Source: JAPOUP01 sp965201085 (GTDB taxonomy: Bacteria > Pseudomonadota > Alphaproteobacteria > Rhodobacterales > Rhodobacteraceae). Taken from it: a stretch of 64,000 nucleotides of DNA. The DNA is taken from NCBI GenBank assembly GCA_965201085.1, contig CBDAVS010000021.1:124001-188000 (forward strand), read 5' to 3'. Both the position numbers and the translations under genes were made by a program. Shown piece by piece: positions 55,537 through 63,915 of the stretch (within the stretch, counting starts at the first letter, position 1; every line of letters starts with the position of its first letter). Under the pieces are notes generated by a model. It was not told the DNA's origin. It did not search any database and saw only the letters and a program-made list of their open reading frames with translations.

Positions 55537-56516
55537 GACCGCGCGCCCGACGGAAGGCCGTTGGGCTCAATCAGTTTTCGATAAGTGATCCGTCTTCCGA
55601 TCATGTTCATGGCTATTCCCCTCATCTGGTCGATTGTGTCGGCTTCCCTAACGTTGTGCCGTCCGACGAATTCCCGGACGTACCGGTTCATGTGCTTTCT
55701 GCTCATCTTGTGGAAGGTGCCCTTGTGCGCCCGCTTAAGCATTGCCCAGAAGGACTCCATGCCGTTAGTATGCACGTCGCCCCGCACGTATTGCCCCGCG
55801 CTGTGCCTGACGCTTTCATGCCTGCGCCTGATCCCGACATAGGCTTTCGCGTCGTCGGTGTAGACCTGCGCCGTCGGTTCCGTATGGCTCTCAACGAAGC
55901 CTTGAAGCGTTTTCGCCTTTGTGTCCGGCACCACCTTCGCGGCGACCTGGTTGGTCTCCCGATCCTTCACGCCAGCCACCGCCGTCTTGCCAACCGTTCC
56001 ACGTCCGGCGTTCAGTCTGTCCTTCGCGTGCTTGTTGCGCTCCCTGCCACCGAAATAGGTCTCGTCGGCTTCCACCGGACCGGCGAACACTCCTCTATCC
56101 GTATGGAAAGCCTCCTTAAGTCTGTGCGCCATAAACCATGCCGACTTCTGGGTTATGCCAAGGTCGCGGTGCAGCTTCATGGACGACACGCCCTTGAGGC
56201 TGGTGGCGTTCAGGTAAATGGCGACCGCCCATTTGCGCAACGGTATTTTAGACGCTTCCATGACGCTTCCGATCCTGACGCTGAAATAGCTGCGGCATGA
56301 ACCGCAATGGTAGGGTCTTGGCTTCCGGCTTTTCACGACGCTAATTTTGTCGGCGCATCCACAATGCGGGCATTCTCTGGGCTTGCCCGCCTCACCCCAG
56401 CGAACCGTTTCGAACCATGCTTCCGCACTCGCTTCGTCGGGAAACATGTCCATGATTTCGAAAATTGTCATTCCCTCACGGTGGTGCTTGCCGGGTGCGT
56501 TGTGTGCCATCGTCAT
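55533..56516 (-). CDS. IS1595-family transposase, copy B
   Basis: An intact 327-aa protein: zinc ribbon CPHCGCADKI...CGSCRSYF, KGVSSMKLHRDLGITQKSAW, VEADETYFGGRERNKHAKDR, VYTDDAKAYVGI and HTNGMESFWAMLKRAHKGTF. The N-terminal third differs from copy A while the C-terminal two thirds are close. It is the first gene of the three-gene transposon. Confidence 0.95.
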   Translation of the reverse strand: MTMAHNAPGKHHREGMTIFEIMDMFPDEASAEAWFETVRWGEAGKPRECPHCGCADKISVVKSRKPRPYHCGSCRSYFSVRIGSVMEASKIPLRKWAVAIYLNATSLKGVSSMKLHRDLGITQKSAWFMAHRLKEAFHTDRGVFAGPVEADETYFGGRERNKHAKDRLNAGRGTVGKTAVAGVKDRETNQVAAKVVPDTKAKTLQGFVESHTEPTAQVYTDDAKAYVGIRRRHESVRHSAGQYVRGDVHTNGMESFWAMLKRAHKGTFHKMSRKHMNRYVREFVGRHNVREADTIDQMRGIAMNMIGRRITYRKLIEPNGLPSGARS

Positions 56517-56800
56517 ATCCCTGATTCGTTTTGTGAAATCAGTTTAACAAATTATTTTATGTCTAACAAGGTATATAATACCCTTTTATTTCATCCTGCT
56601 GACGTTGGCGCTGATCGGAGGATTCGGTCTGGTGAACCGCTACCTAAACCGCCACCTACCGCAGGAGCGGCGCACTAGGATGCGTTTCCGACCGAACCTG
56701 ATTCGATAGCGTCGATGCCATGATCGACGCGAATCAAGTCACTCTTGCGGCGGACCGGCGTCGAAAATAATCTCACGCTCTCGGAGGAAGAGGTCTTTTC

Positions 56801-57493
56801 ATGCATATCGGCATTCTGCTCGCGGGTCATGTGGCCGATTCGCTGATCCCGGATCATGGTGACTATGATTCGATGTTCGAAACCTTTCTGGACGGTCATG
56901 GCTTCGTCTTTTCCAGTTATCCGGTCGTGGACATGGTCTTTCCCGGTGGCCCTAACACCGCCGAGGGCTGGCTGATCACCGGCTCGCGTCACGGCGCGTA
57001 TGAAGACCATCCCTGGATTCGACCGCTGGAGGAGTTGATCCGCGCCGCCTACGTGGAACATGTGCCATTGGTGGGAGTCTGCTTCGGTCACCAGATCATT
57101 GCGCAGGCGTTGGGTGCGCGTGTCGAAAAATTCCCGGGTGGATGGTCTGTCGGTCGTCAGGTCTATGATTTCGACGGCCACGGCTCCCTGGCGCTTAACG
57201 CCTGGCACCAGGACCAGGTCGTTTCGGTTCCCCAAGGGGCCGAGGTGACTGCAAGGAGCCCATGCTGCGCGATCGCGGCGCTGGCATATGGTGGCAGGGC
57301 CTTCACAGTACAGGCGCATCCCGAATTCAGGAAACCTTATCTGGAGGGCCTCATCGAAGTGAGAGGCCGCGGCAACGTGCCTGACGGCTCGCTTGAAGAC
57401 GCGATGAATAGAATGGACCAACCATTGGACTCCGCCGTACTGGCAGACCGGATCGCTGATTTCTTCATCATGTCCGCGAATTCCCGAACATGA
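56801..57493 (+). CDS. Class I glutamine amidotransferase-like protein
   Basis: A 230-aa protein of the GMP-synthase-like GATase 1 group: GWLITGSRHGAYEDHPWI, VPLVGVCFGHQIIAQALG with the nucleophilic Cys, and TVQAHPEFRKPYLE with the His-Glu pair. It could release ammonia or hydrolyse a gamma-glutamyl bond. It lies downstream of the ABC importer and convergent with a DAO oxidase, so it may belong to amine or gamma-glutamyl compound catabolism (inference). Intact. Confidence 0.88.
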   Translation: MHIGILLAGHVADSLIPDHGDYDSMFETFLDGHGFVFSSYPVVDMVFPGGPNTAEGWLITGSRHGAYEDHPWIRPLEELIRAAYVEHVPLVGVCFGHQIIAQALGARVEKFPGGWSVGRQVYDFDGHGSLALNAWHQDQVVSVPQGAEVTARSPCCAIAALAYGGRAFTVQAHPEFRKPYLEGLIEVRGRGNVPDGSLEDAMNRMDQPLDSAVLADRIADFFIMSANSRT

Positions 57494-57599
57494 GGAGCGG
57501 CAAATCGGTTTTGCTGGATGCTGCCAAATGGGAGCTTCGAATATGTGATCTGGAGGACATGGTGCTGTATACCGGGATTATCCTACGAAACCGCTCGGA

Positions 57600-58913
57600 C
57601 TAGACTCCGAGTCGATCACGCAGGGAATACCAAACAGTCGCAAGCGTTAGAAGGAACGCTCTCATCGCCGCCGGCACCGACAGTGGTGAAGGTCGGACGG
57701 TGGACATCACATTGAACCCACCGGCGTCACCATTGATGGCATCGGCCATGAGCTTGCCGGCGATGGTCGATATCGCAACGCCGTGGCCGGAATATCCCGA
57801 AGCTGACCGAAGACCTGACCCAAAGCGGGCGAAATCGGGCATCCGGTTTCGCGTGATCGCAGGTGTTTCACCCCATGCATGGTCAATCCGTACGTCTGAA
57901 AGTTGGGGATAGATTCTCAACATCGGCTTGCGCACGAGTTTCTCTATATCCTCCGGAAACAGCAAACCGTAGTTTCCGCCACCACCGAAGGGAAGCCGGC
58001 GACCTTCCGAAAGTCGCCAGTAACTCACGACGAATCTGCTATCCACCACAGCGATGTCATGGGCCAGAATTTCCGCGGGCCGATCTTCCAGCGGTTCCGT
58101 TGCCACGATGAAATTGTTGATGGGTATGACCCGTCGGGAGATTTCGCTGTTAAGTTTTCCGATGTAGCCATTGCAGGCCAGCACGACATGATTTGCCCGG
58201 ACAGGTCCGGCTGCGGCTTTTACGGTTCCACCTTCAACGCCCTGCACCTCTGAAAGCTCGAATATGCGCACACCTGCGGCGGACGCGGCTCTTTCCAGTC
58301 CGAACGCGAAACGCAGGGGATGAATGTGGCCGGCCTCCCAATCGATCATTCCGCCATGAAACGCTTCCGGCCCCACCGGTGCCCGCATTCCATCACGGGA
58401 CAGCGGCTCGATGGCTTCGTAGCCGTCGTCCCGTCGCAGCTTTAGGGCGTGGGCATGGCTCTTTCGCACGCCCGCCGCTGTCCAGTCCGCATGGGCAATG
58501 CCATCACGTCACGCAGCGTCAATTCCGAGTCTGGATAGCAGGGACTTAACCAGCGCCTTCGCATCCTGGCTAATGTTCCAGAACTTCCGGGCATCTTCGG
58601 GTCCGTAAATCCGCTCCGGATAATCCTGATCCCGGCACTGACCCGAACCAACCTGTCCACCATACCGGCCCGAGGTAGCGAACCCTACCCGATGTGCCTC
58701 CACAAGCACTACATCCGCGCCTGACCCGGCCAGATGCAGCGCGGTCGAGAGCCCGGTGAATCCGCCACCGATCACGCATATGTCGGCTTGCGACTCGCCT
58801 GTCAGTTTCGGAAACGGCTTCAGTTCTTCCGCCGTCGCAACGTACCAGCTGTGCGGATACTCACCGCACCGGTCATTTGCGTGGAGCGGCTTCCTGAGTT
58901 CGGTTTGGAGCAT
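57600..58913 (-). pseudogene. FAD-dependent oxidoreductase (DAO family, PuuB-like) with an in-frame TGA
   Basis: Reads MLQTELRKPLHANDRCGEYP with PHSWYVATA, then ICVIGGGFTGLSTALHLA (FAD site) to SRLGIDAA. A TGA follows at 58509-58511, and the same frame continues RDGIAHADWTAAGVRKSHAH, HPLRFAFGLERAA and SGYSGHGVAISTIAGKLMADA to 57600. Without the TGA it is a normal ~437-aa gamma-glutamylputrescine-oxidase-like protein. The codon is probably a TGG (Trp) to TGA change. No other damage is seen. Confidence 0.9.
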
Positions 58914-59214
58914 TCAAGGCTTCTCGACGAATCTGTTCGCGGTAGGAACTGGCATCTGGGGTCTCTGGTCGCCGATTCAGGTCGTGAATCGCCGAACGAG
59001 GTTGAATTCTAGCCAGTCTGGCTCCGTGTTTGAAGCAGCCGTCCGAATACCTCATGATCCGTGATCACACGCAATGACACATCGTGATCGGGGCAGGTTA
59101 GACCCGGCCAATGCCCCTCCATCGTCACCTGCTGAACGACAGGAGCAGCGGCACCTGATTCGACCCAACCTGGATCACTGTCGATGAGCCGGAAGATTAA
59201 GTTCCAAATCGTGC
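58914..59214. other. Intergenic region upstream of the DAO pseudogene
   Basis: About 300 nt with no recognisable gene. It separates the DAO gene start from the tRNA-His 3' end; both are on the minus strand. Confidence 0.5.
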
Positions 59215-59291
59215 TGGTACCGCCTCCCCGGCTTGAACGGGGGACCTCTGGATCCACAATCCAGCGCTCTAACCAACTGAGCTAAGGCGGC
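59215..59291 (-). tRNA. tRNA-His (GTG anticodon)
   Basis: Read on the minus strand: a 77-nt cloverleaf including an encoded CCA. Acceptor strand GCCGCCT, D arm TAGCTCAGTTGGTTAGAGC, anticodon arm CTGGA-TTGTGGA-TCCAG (GTG, His), T arm with GTTCAAGC. The discriminator is A73 and position 72 pairs with G1 as a G-T wobble; there is no paired G-1/C73, as is characteristic of alphaproteobacterial tRNA-His. Confidence 0.95.
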
Positions 59292-59578
59292 ACTCTTCGT
59301 TCCATATACACTTTGTCCGACACACGCAAGCGGGAGTCCCACGCGCGAGCGTTATATGGGCCCCGGTGGTGAGTCGATTCCTTACTCCGGTTGGCGATTC
59401 AGGCCGTTTCGCCCGGACTGATGGTGAGATGGATTTGACGACTTCCGAAGCGGGTCAGAGTTGGTCTGCATTACTCCAACATTCACACAACACCACCTTC
59501 AGAAAATCACACGGTCCCAGAGGTTGTCCGCAGCGCTATGGCGCGGTAAGTGAGAACGCTATTGAATTCGGAGCATTC

Positions 59579-59770
59579 ATGGGCATCAACGACGAAAGCG
59601 ATACCTCGGCAAATCTGCAGATCGGTATGACAACCGAGGGGGCCGTCCGCATCTACGTGGAAGGCAACGGAATTGAACTCCCAATGGACTTCGATCCCGA
59701 CGAGGCTGAAGAAATCGCTGTGGAAATACTCGCCACCGCGAAACGCGCGCGTTCACTATGTCAGGTCTAG
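59579..59770 (+). CDS. DUF6324 family small protein
   Basis: A 63-aa acidic protein, MGINDESDTSANLQIGMTTE then GAVRIYVEGNGIELPMDFDP and DEAEEIAVEILATAKRARS. This short family is found in Rhodobacterales beside tRNA-His and mmcB. Start at ATG 59579 by family resemblance; the frame is open upstream to 59366 but those residues do not match. Function unknown. Confidence 0.85.
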   Translation: MGINDESDTSANLQIGMTTEGAVRIYVEGNGIELPMDFDPDEAEEIAVEILATAKRARSLCQV

Positions 59771-59836
59771 GCGGTTATTTCGCGAGCGTACACTCCTTTG
59801 AATGAATCCGCCACAAACGCGTCATGCGCAGATTCG

Positions 59837-60277
59837 CTACAGCAGTTCAGCGGGTAGACCGGGATCACGAAACGCGTGTAAACGCCGCGCCGCATGGCGT
59901 GCGAACTTCGCCATCAAGACTTTACGCCGCGCCGCCGCGAGCCTGAATTCCGACCCCATGCGAATGATTTCAGCCCCATAGGAATCGGCGATGATCAGAC
60001 CGGTGCCCTCCGGCAGCAAATCGATCGGAAAACGCTCATCGACCGCCCAGAAATAGCGGTCGCACCATTCAAGATAACCCTGCCACTTCCCATCCGACAG
60101 AAAATCGGAACGGGAAGATTTACATTCGATGATCCAGATTTCGCAGGCAGGACCCAAAGCCATCACGTCGACACGCAGACCGCCGGTCGGTGGAAGTTCC
60201 TCAATGCACACGAAGTCATGGCTAAGCAAATGCCTGCACACCCCGCGTGCCAGAAGCTGGCCGGGTTTAAGTTCCAT
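59837..60277 (-). CDS. mmcB: MmcB family DNA repair protein
   Basis: A 146-aa protein with a PD-(D/E)XK-like fold: LLARGVCRHLLSHDFVCIEELPP, RVDVMALGPACEIWIIECKSSRSDF (candidate nuclease residues Asp, Glu-x-Lys) and YLEWCDRYFWAVDERFPIDLLP. In Caulobacter, MmcB is tied to mutagenic DNA repair. The start at 60277 is preferred because GAGAG lies just upstream; ATG 60298 is an alternative. Convergent with the DUF6324 gene. Confidence 0.9.
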   Translation of the reverse strand: MELKPGQLLARGVCRHLLSHDFVCIEELPPTGGLRVDVMALGPACEIWIIECKSSRSDFLSDGKWQGYLEWCDRYFWAVDERFPIDLLPEGTGLIIADSYGAEIIRMGSEFRLAAARRKVLMAKFARHAARRLHAFRDPGLPAELL

Positions 60278-60298
60278 ATCGCTCTCTTTTCCCATCAT

Positions 60299-60718
60299 TC
60301 AATAAACCCATTGTAGCGACGCCTGAGCAATTTCAAGCGAGAGCCGGACATTTCGTCAAAGCCATTTCCGTCATGTCTTCGACATCAAAACAGCCGGCAT
60401 GGCCAATCCTTCTGCATTGCCGATTTCCCCTTCTTCGAGAACAGCTTCTTGTCGAAGGACGCTGTGTGACCTATCTCTTGAAGCGGCGGGCTCTGCGCTT
60501 CCCGTAAGAGGTCCAATTCCGGTGGCCTTACTCCATTCCGGGGGAGCTGGCTCTGTCGGGATCCCGGTCCCGATATCTGGTGCCCACCTGAAATCTCAGG
60601 TCCTCGGGAATTCAATCCCTCAACGGTCGCTCGTGGTCCCGCCGATCAACCTTCCCAGTCGCCCGAAGCCGGAACGCCCGACCTTCCCAGGAAGCGCTTC
60701 ATTCCGGAACCCGCGAGA
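60299..60718. other. Gap between mmcB and nusB, no gene seen
   Basis: 420 nt without recognisable coding content on either strand; short frames have no family resemblance. Confidence 0.5.
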
Positions 60719-61180
60719 TCAGAACGCTTCAGGCCTTGCCTCCCGGGCCATCTGATCGAGTACGCCATTGACGAATTTCGGTTCCTTTCCATCCGGAAAG
60801 AACGCTTTCGCCACCTCGATGAATTCGTTGATCACCACCCTTGGCACCGTTCCGATGCAGATCAGTTCCGCACCGGCGGCCCTGAAAAGCGCTCGCAGCG
60901 TCGGATCGATTCTGTCTATCGGCCATCCCTTCGCAAGCGCCCGATTCGCCATCTGATCGATCTGAGGCTGAGAGTTCACCGCGTGTTCGGCAAGACTTCG
61001 AAATAAAGCCACATCACCCGCGACAAGTTTTTCGCCGTCCAGATCGGCACCGAATCGGTATTCCTCAAACTCGCGACACACATCATCGACGCTCCGACCA
61101 CACGCTTCCATCTGAAACAGCGCCTGCAGCGCATAAAGCCGCGCCGCTGACTTTCGTCGCTGCCCGTTGGATTTTTTCAT
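60719..61180 (-). CDS. nusB: Transcription antitermination factor NusB
   Basis: A 153-aa all-helical protein binding boxA RNA with NusE. Visible: RRKSAARLYALQALFQMEACG, DPTLRALFRAAGAELI and PRVVINEFIEVAKAFF, then KFVNGVLDQMAREA. It overlaps ribH by 4 nt and is the last gene of the ribE-ribBX-ribH-nusB set. Intact. Confidence 0.96.
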   Translation of the reverse strand: MKKSNGQRRKSAARLYALQALFQMEACGRSVDDVCREFEEYRFGADLDGEKLVAGDVALFRSLAEHAVNSQPQIDQMANRALAKGWPIDRIDPTLRALFRAAGAELICIGTVPRVVINEFIEVAKAFFPDGKEPKFVNGVLDQMAREARPEAF

Positions 61181-61722
61181 TCAGTGCGGGCTCCGTCACC
61201 CAAACCGCTGTCATCGGCACCAAGCCTGAAGCCAAAGCCTTCCTTTCGCCCTCGCCATTTCCGCGCAAGCGCGATCAGGTGCAATGTCGACACCGCGGCC
61301 GCGCCCCCTTTGTTCTGCCCGTCAGCGTCCGCCCGCTCGCGAGCCTGTTCGAGGTTCTCGACCGTCAGAATTCCGTTTCCAACGCAACAGCCTTGCAGAC
61401 CCAGCATCGCCAAGGCGCGGGAACTGTCGTTGCAAACCGTCTCGTAATGCGTTGTCTCTCCTCGAATCACGCAGCCAAGCGCCACATAGCCATCGAAATC
61501 ACCCAATCTATGCGCGAGCGCGATCGCCTGAGGTATCTCAAGAGCGCCGGGAACATTGACGGTTTCGTATTTCACACCCGCTACATCAAGCGCGGATGCC
61601 GTACCTTTTTCCAGACCATCGGTTACGTCCCGATAATAGGGAGCCACAACGATCAACACCTTCACGGGTCCGTCAAATTCCGGTGGTGGAAGGGCTATCT
61701 GCTCCTCAACCCGCGCCATCAC
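61177..61722 (-). CDS. ribH: 6,7-dimethyl-8-ribityllumazine synthase
   Basis: A 181-aa lumazine synthase. Family sites: VKVLIVVAPYYRDVTDGLEKG, YETVNVPGALEIPQAIALA, GYVALGCVIRGETTHYETVC (with catalytic His) and GNGILTVENLEQARERA. The C-terminus is ~20 aa longer than usual. It starts just 1 nt after ribBX and overlaps nusB. Confidence 0.96.
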   Translation of the reverse strand: MMARVEEQIALPPPEFDGPVKVLIVVAPYYRDVTDGLEKGTASALDVAGVKYETVNVPGALEIPQAIALAHRLGDFDGYVALGCVIRGETTHYETVCNDSSRALAMLGLQGCCVGNGILTVENLEQARERADADGQNKGGAAAVSTLHLIALARKWRGRKEGFGFRLGADDSGLGDGARTE

Positions 61723-61723
61723 G

Positions 61724-62833
61724 TCAGCCCAGCGGAATCCGGCGGGTACCTTCGATCAACAACCCGTATCCTTCAAGTCCGACCACCTTCGGCGTCGGGG
61801 AATTGGACAACAGAATGAGTCGCGACAATCCGAGCGAACTCAATATCTGGGCACCCAATCCATATTGCCGCAGCGTCTGTGGCGAAACCTCGTCTTCCAT
61901 GACCAGCTTCATATGGGTGTCACGCAGAAGTACCAGCGCACCCCGACCCTCCCTTGCGATTTCTTTCATGGCGCAACCGAATTCAATCGCCCTACCCGGA
62001 TTCCCGACACCGACCACATCAAGCATCGGATCCAGCGTATGCATACGTACAAGCACGGGATCATCACCGGTTATGTCACCCTTCACCAGAACGATATGCT
62101 CCGACCCATGGGTTTCATCAGTGTAAACCCGCAACTGCCATTCACCGCCGAATTCAGAGCGGATCACCTTTCGCTCCGTGAGCTTTACCAGATTGTCATG
62201 ACGACGGCGATAGGCGATCAAATCCGAAATCGTACCGACCTTGAGGCCGTGTTTCTGAGCGAAAGTCACGAGATCCGGCAATCGGGCCATCGAGCCGTCG
62301 TCGTTCATTATTTCGCAAATCACGGCGGAAGGGTTCAAACCGGCAAGTCTGGCGATATCCACCGCTGCCTCGGTGTGACCCGCTCTCACCAAAACTCCGC
62401 CCTCTCGCGCGCGCAACGGGAAGACATGGCCCGGAGTGGCGATGTCGGACGCGGCCTTGGTAGGATCGATGGCGACCGCTACGGTAAGGGCGCGATCATG
62501 CGCGGAAATCCCGGTGGTCACACCCTCACGCGCTTCGATCGAAACGGTGAACGCCGTTTCATGGCGGCTCGAATTGTATGAAGCCATGAGCGGCAAGCCA
62601 AGTGCGTCGATTCGTTCCCCGGGTAGGGAAAGGCAGATCAGGCCTCGACCATGCGTAGCCATGAAATTGACCGCGTCGGGCGTGCACATCTGCGCCGGGA
62701 TCACCAGATCACCCTCATTCTCCCGATGCTGATGGTCAACGAGAATGAACATGCGCCCGTTACGTGCCGCATCGATTATCTCGTCAATGGACGAGACCGC
62801 ATCCTGATAGTGGAGTTCCTGCCCGTCGGCCAT
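61724..62833 (-). CDS. ribB: 3,4-dihydroxy-2-butanone 4-phosphate synthase with degenerate GTP cyclohydrolase II domain (RibBX)
   Basis: A 369-aa protein. The N-terminal DHBP synthase domain is intact: HRENEGDLVIPAQMCTPDAVNFM, GLICLSLPGERIDALGLP and VRAGHTEAAVDIARLAGLNP. The C-terminal GTP cyclohydrolase II-like half (residues ~210-369) lacks the C-x10-C-x-C zinc cysteines: that region reads RMHTLDPMLDVVGV. This matches the RibBX variant, in which the second half is not a cyclohydrolase. A separate GTP cyclohydrolase II should exist elsewhere in the genome. Confidence 0.94.
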   Translation of the reverse strand: MADGQELHYQDAVSSIDEIIDAARNGRMFILVDHQHRENEGDLVIPAQMCTPDAVNFMATHGRGLICLSLPGERIDALGLPLMASYNSSRHETAFTVSIEAREGVTTGISAHDRALTVAVAIDPTKAASDIATPGHVFPLRAREGGVLVRAGHTEAAVDIARLAGLNPSAVICEIMNDDGSMARLPDLVTFAQKHGLKVGTISDLIAYRRRHDNLVKLTERKVIRSEFGGEWQLRVYTDETHGSEHIVLVKGDITGDDPVLVRMHTLDPMLDVVGVGNPGRAIEFGCAMKEIAREGRGALVLLRDTHMKLVMEDEVSPQTLRQYGLGAQILSSLGLSRLILLSNSPTPKVVGLEGYGLLIEGTRRIPLG

Positions 62834-63132
62834 TTATCTGCCCCTCGGAAACGTTTGTCGCTTATCGCTTGAAGGCAGATCACGCCAGCACAATCCGACT
62901 GAAGTGACAATGCAACGCAGCGGCCTTCGCCAGGTGCTATCGCTACGCGGTTCGGAGTATTAGCGGCTCTATGGTGTGTTCACCAAATCCGATCGAACAC
63001 GACCCATCACCGTGCGGCACTTTGCGATCATACGGATTTAAATTGCGGCCATTGAAACCAGCATGATTGAACCTGATCGATCCTCTCCGCACGTAATCAC
63101 TTCCGACTCAAGTCCATGAAATCGCCCCGTGA
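62834..63132. other. Gap between ribE and ribBX, no gene seen
   Basis: 299 nt with no recognised gene or riboswitch. A separate ribBX promoter may lie here. Confidence 0.45.
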
Positions 63133-63771
63133 TCAGTCGAGACGATGTGAATTCGGCTCCGCGCTTCGTAACCGGGCAACGTAGCGCGCAAGCATGTCAA
63201 CCTCGATATTGACCAGATCGCCTTCGGTCACTCTGTTCCACGTCGTGAATTTCCGGGTATGGGAGATAATATTGACGCCAAAACCAAGACCAGTCAGTTC
63301 GTTGACCGTCAGGGATGTGCCATTCAGCGCAACCGAACCCTTTGGAGCGATGAGATGGACAAGCTCTTCGGGCACAGAAAATCCAACACGAAGGCTGTCC
63401 CCCTGGGCACGAACCGAAACCACCTCCGACACACCATCGACATGGCCCGACACAATGTGACCACCGAGTTCATCTCCCACCTTCAGCGCTCGTTCGAGGT
63501 TAAGCCTCATTCCCTTCACCAACCTACCTCGCCCGAAACGGGTCGTGGAGAGCGTCTCTGTGCTCAACTCGACATCAAACCAGCCACGTTCTCCCGATCC
63601 GGATTGTGTCGAACCGAGCGCGGTCACGGTCAGGCAAACGCCGTCGCAGGCGATCGAACCACCCGGATCGATGGAGTCGATATCATAGCGCGTCGCGATT
63701 CGAAGGCGCAGGTCCCCACGCCGCTCAACTTCGATAACTTCGCCAATGTCGGTTACTATGCCGGTGAACAT
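63133..63771 (-). CDS. ribE: Riboflavin synthase, alpha chain
   Basis: A 212-aa enzyme that dismutates two lumazines to riboflavin. Two lumazine-binding repeats are visible: MFTGIVTDIGEVIEVERRGD with IACDGVCLTVTALG, and GGHIVSGHVDGVSEVVSV with VALNGTSLTVNEL. It lies upstream of ribBX on the same strand but separated by 299 nt. No FMN riboswitch was recognised upstream. Confidence 0.96.
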   Translation of the reverse strand: MFTGIVTDIGEVIEVERRGDLRLRIATRYDIDSIDPGGSIACDGVCLTVTALGSTQSGSGERGWFDVELSTETLSTTRFGRGRLVKGMRLNLERALKVGDELGGHIVSGHVDGVSEVVSVRAQGDSLRVGFSVPEELVHLIAPKGSVALNGTSLTVNELTGLGFGVNIISHTRKFTTWNRVTEGDLVNIEVDMLARYVARLRSAEPNSHRLD

Positions 63772-63915
63772 AGGTGGATTCCCCCGTATCCGTTCGCACT
63801 AGCCCCACGAATTTCGGAGGGCAAGCATCGGTCGTGCATGGGCTATGGACCTCCGCGGGCCCGTCCGAAACCACGACCGCCAATCAGGCTTTACATTAAC
63901 CCCAATTCCAGCAGT

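Larger units (their letters stand above)
54072..56583 (-). mobile_element. IS1595-family transposon carrying a DNA methyltransferase-HNH gene, copy B, intact
   Basis: 2512 bp. The left end begins GGGGATTATATACC and the right end is its complement with one change; inner parts of both ends share ACCTTGTTAGAC. It is flanked by an exact 8-bp duplication TTTTATTT (54064-54071, 56584-56591). It encodes, on the minus strand, transposase, a 69-aa ORF and methyltransferase-HNH, all overlapping by ATGA. All three frames are open, so this copy may be active. Confidence 0.95.
53386..56709 (+). pseudogene. Amino-acid ABC transporter permease (HisM type), disrupted by IS1595 copy B
   Basis: The 5' part (53386-54071) starts MTCWETIQAFGLRAIGIGER and includes FRGSPLFIQFFLAYFIF and the EAA loop AEAADAYGFTGWKRFRKVIWP. 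The IS1595 element interrupts it inside FYF. Joining 54071 to 56592 restores AFYFILLTLALIGGFGLVNRYLNRHLP and ends at TAG 56707-56709. With the insertion, the frame ends after ~21 transposon-derived residues and loses the last membrane helix. The importer is therefore probably inactive. Confidence 0.93.

Noticed and set aside
58509..58511. TGA recoded as tryptophan or selenocysteine
   Set aside because: TGA is the functional stop in many overlapping genes here, and no SECIS-like context or other in-frame TGA was seen; nonsense mutation is simpler.
63772..63915. FMN riboswitch upstream of ribE
   Set aside because: No conserved riboswitch core was recognised by eye in the short upstream region.
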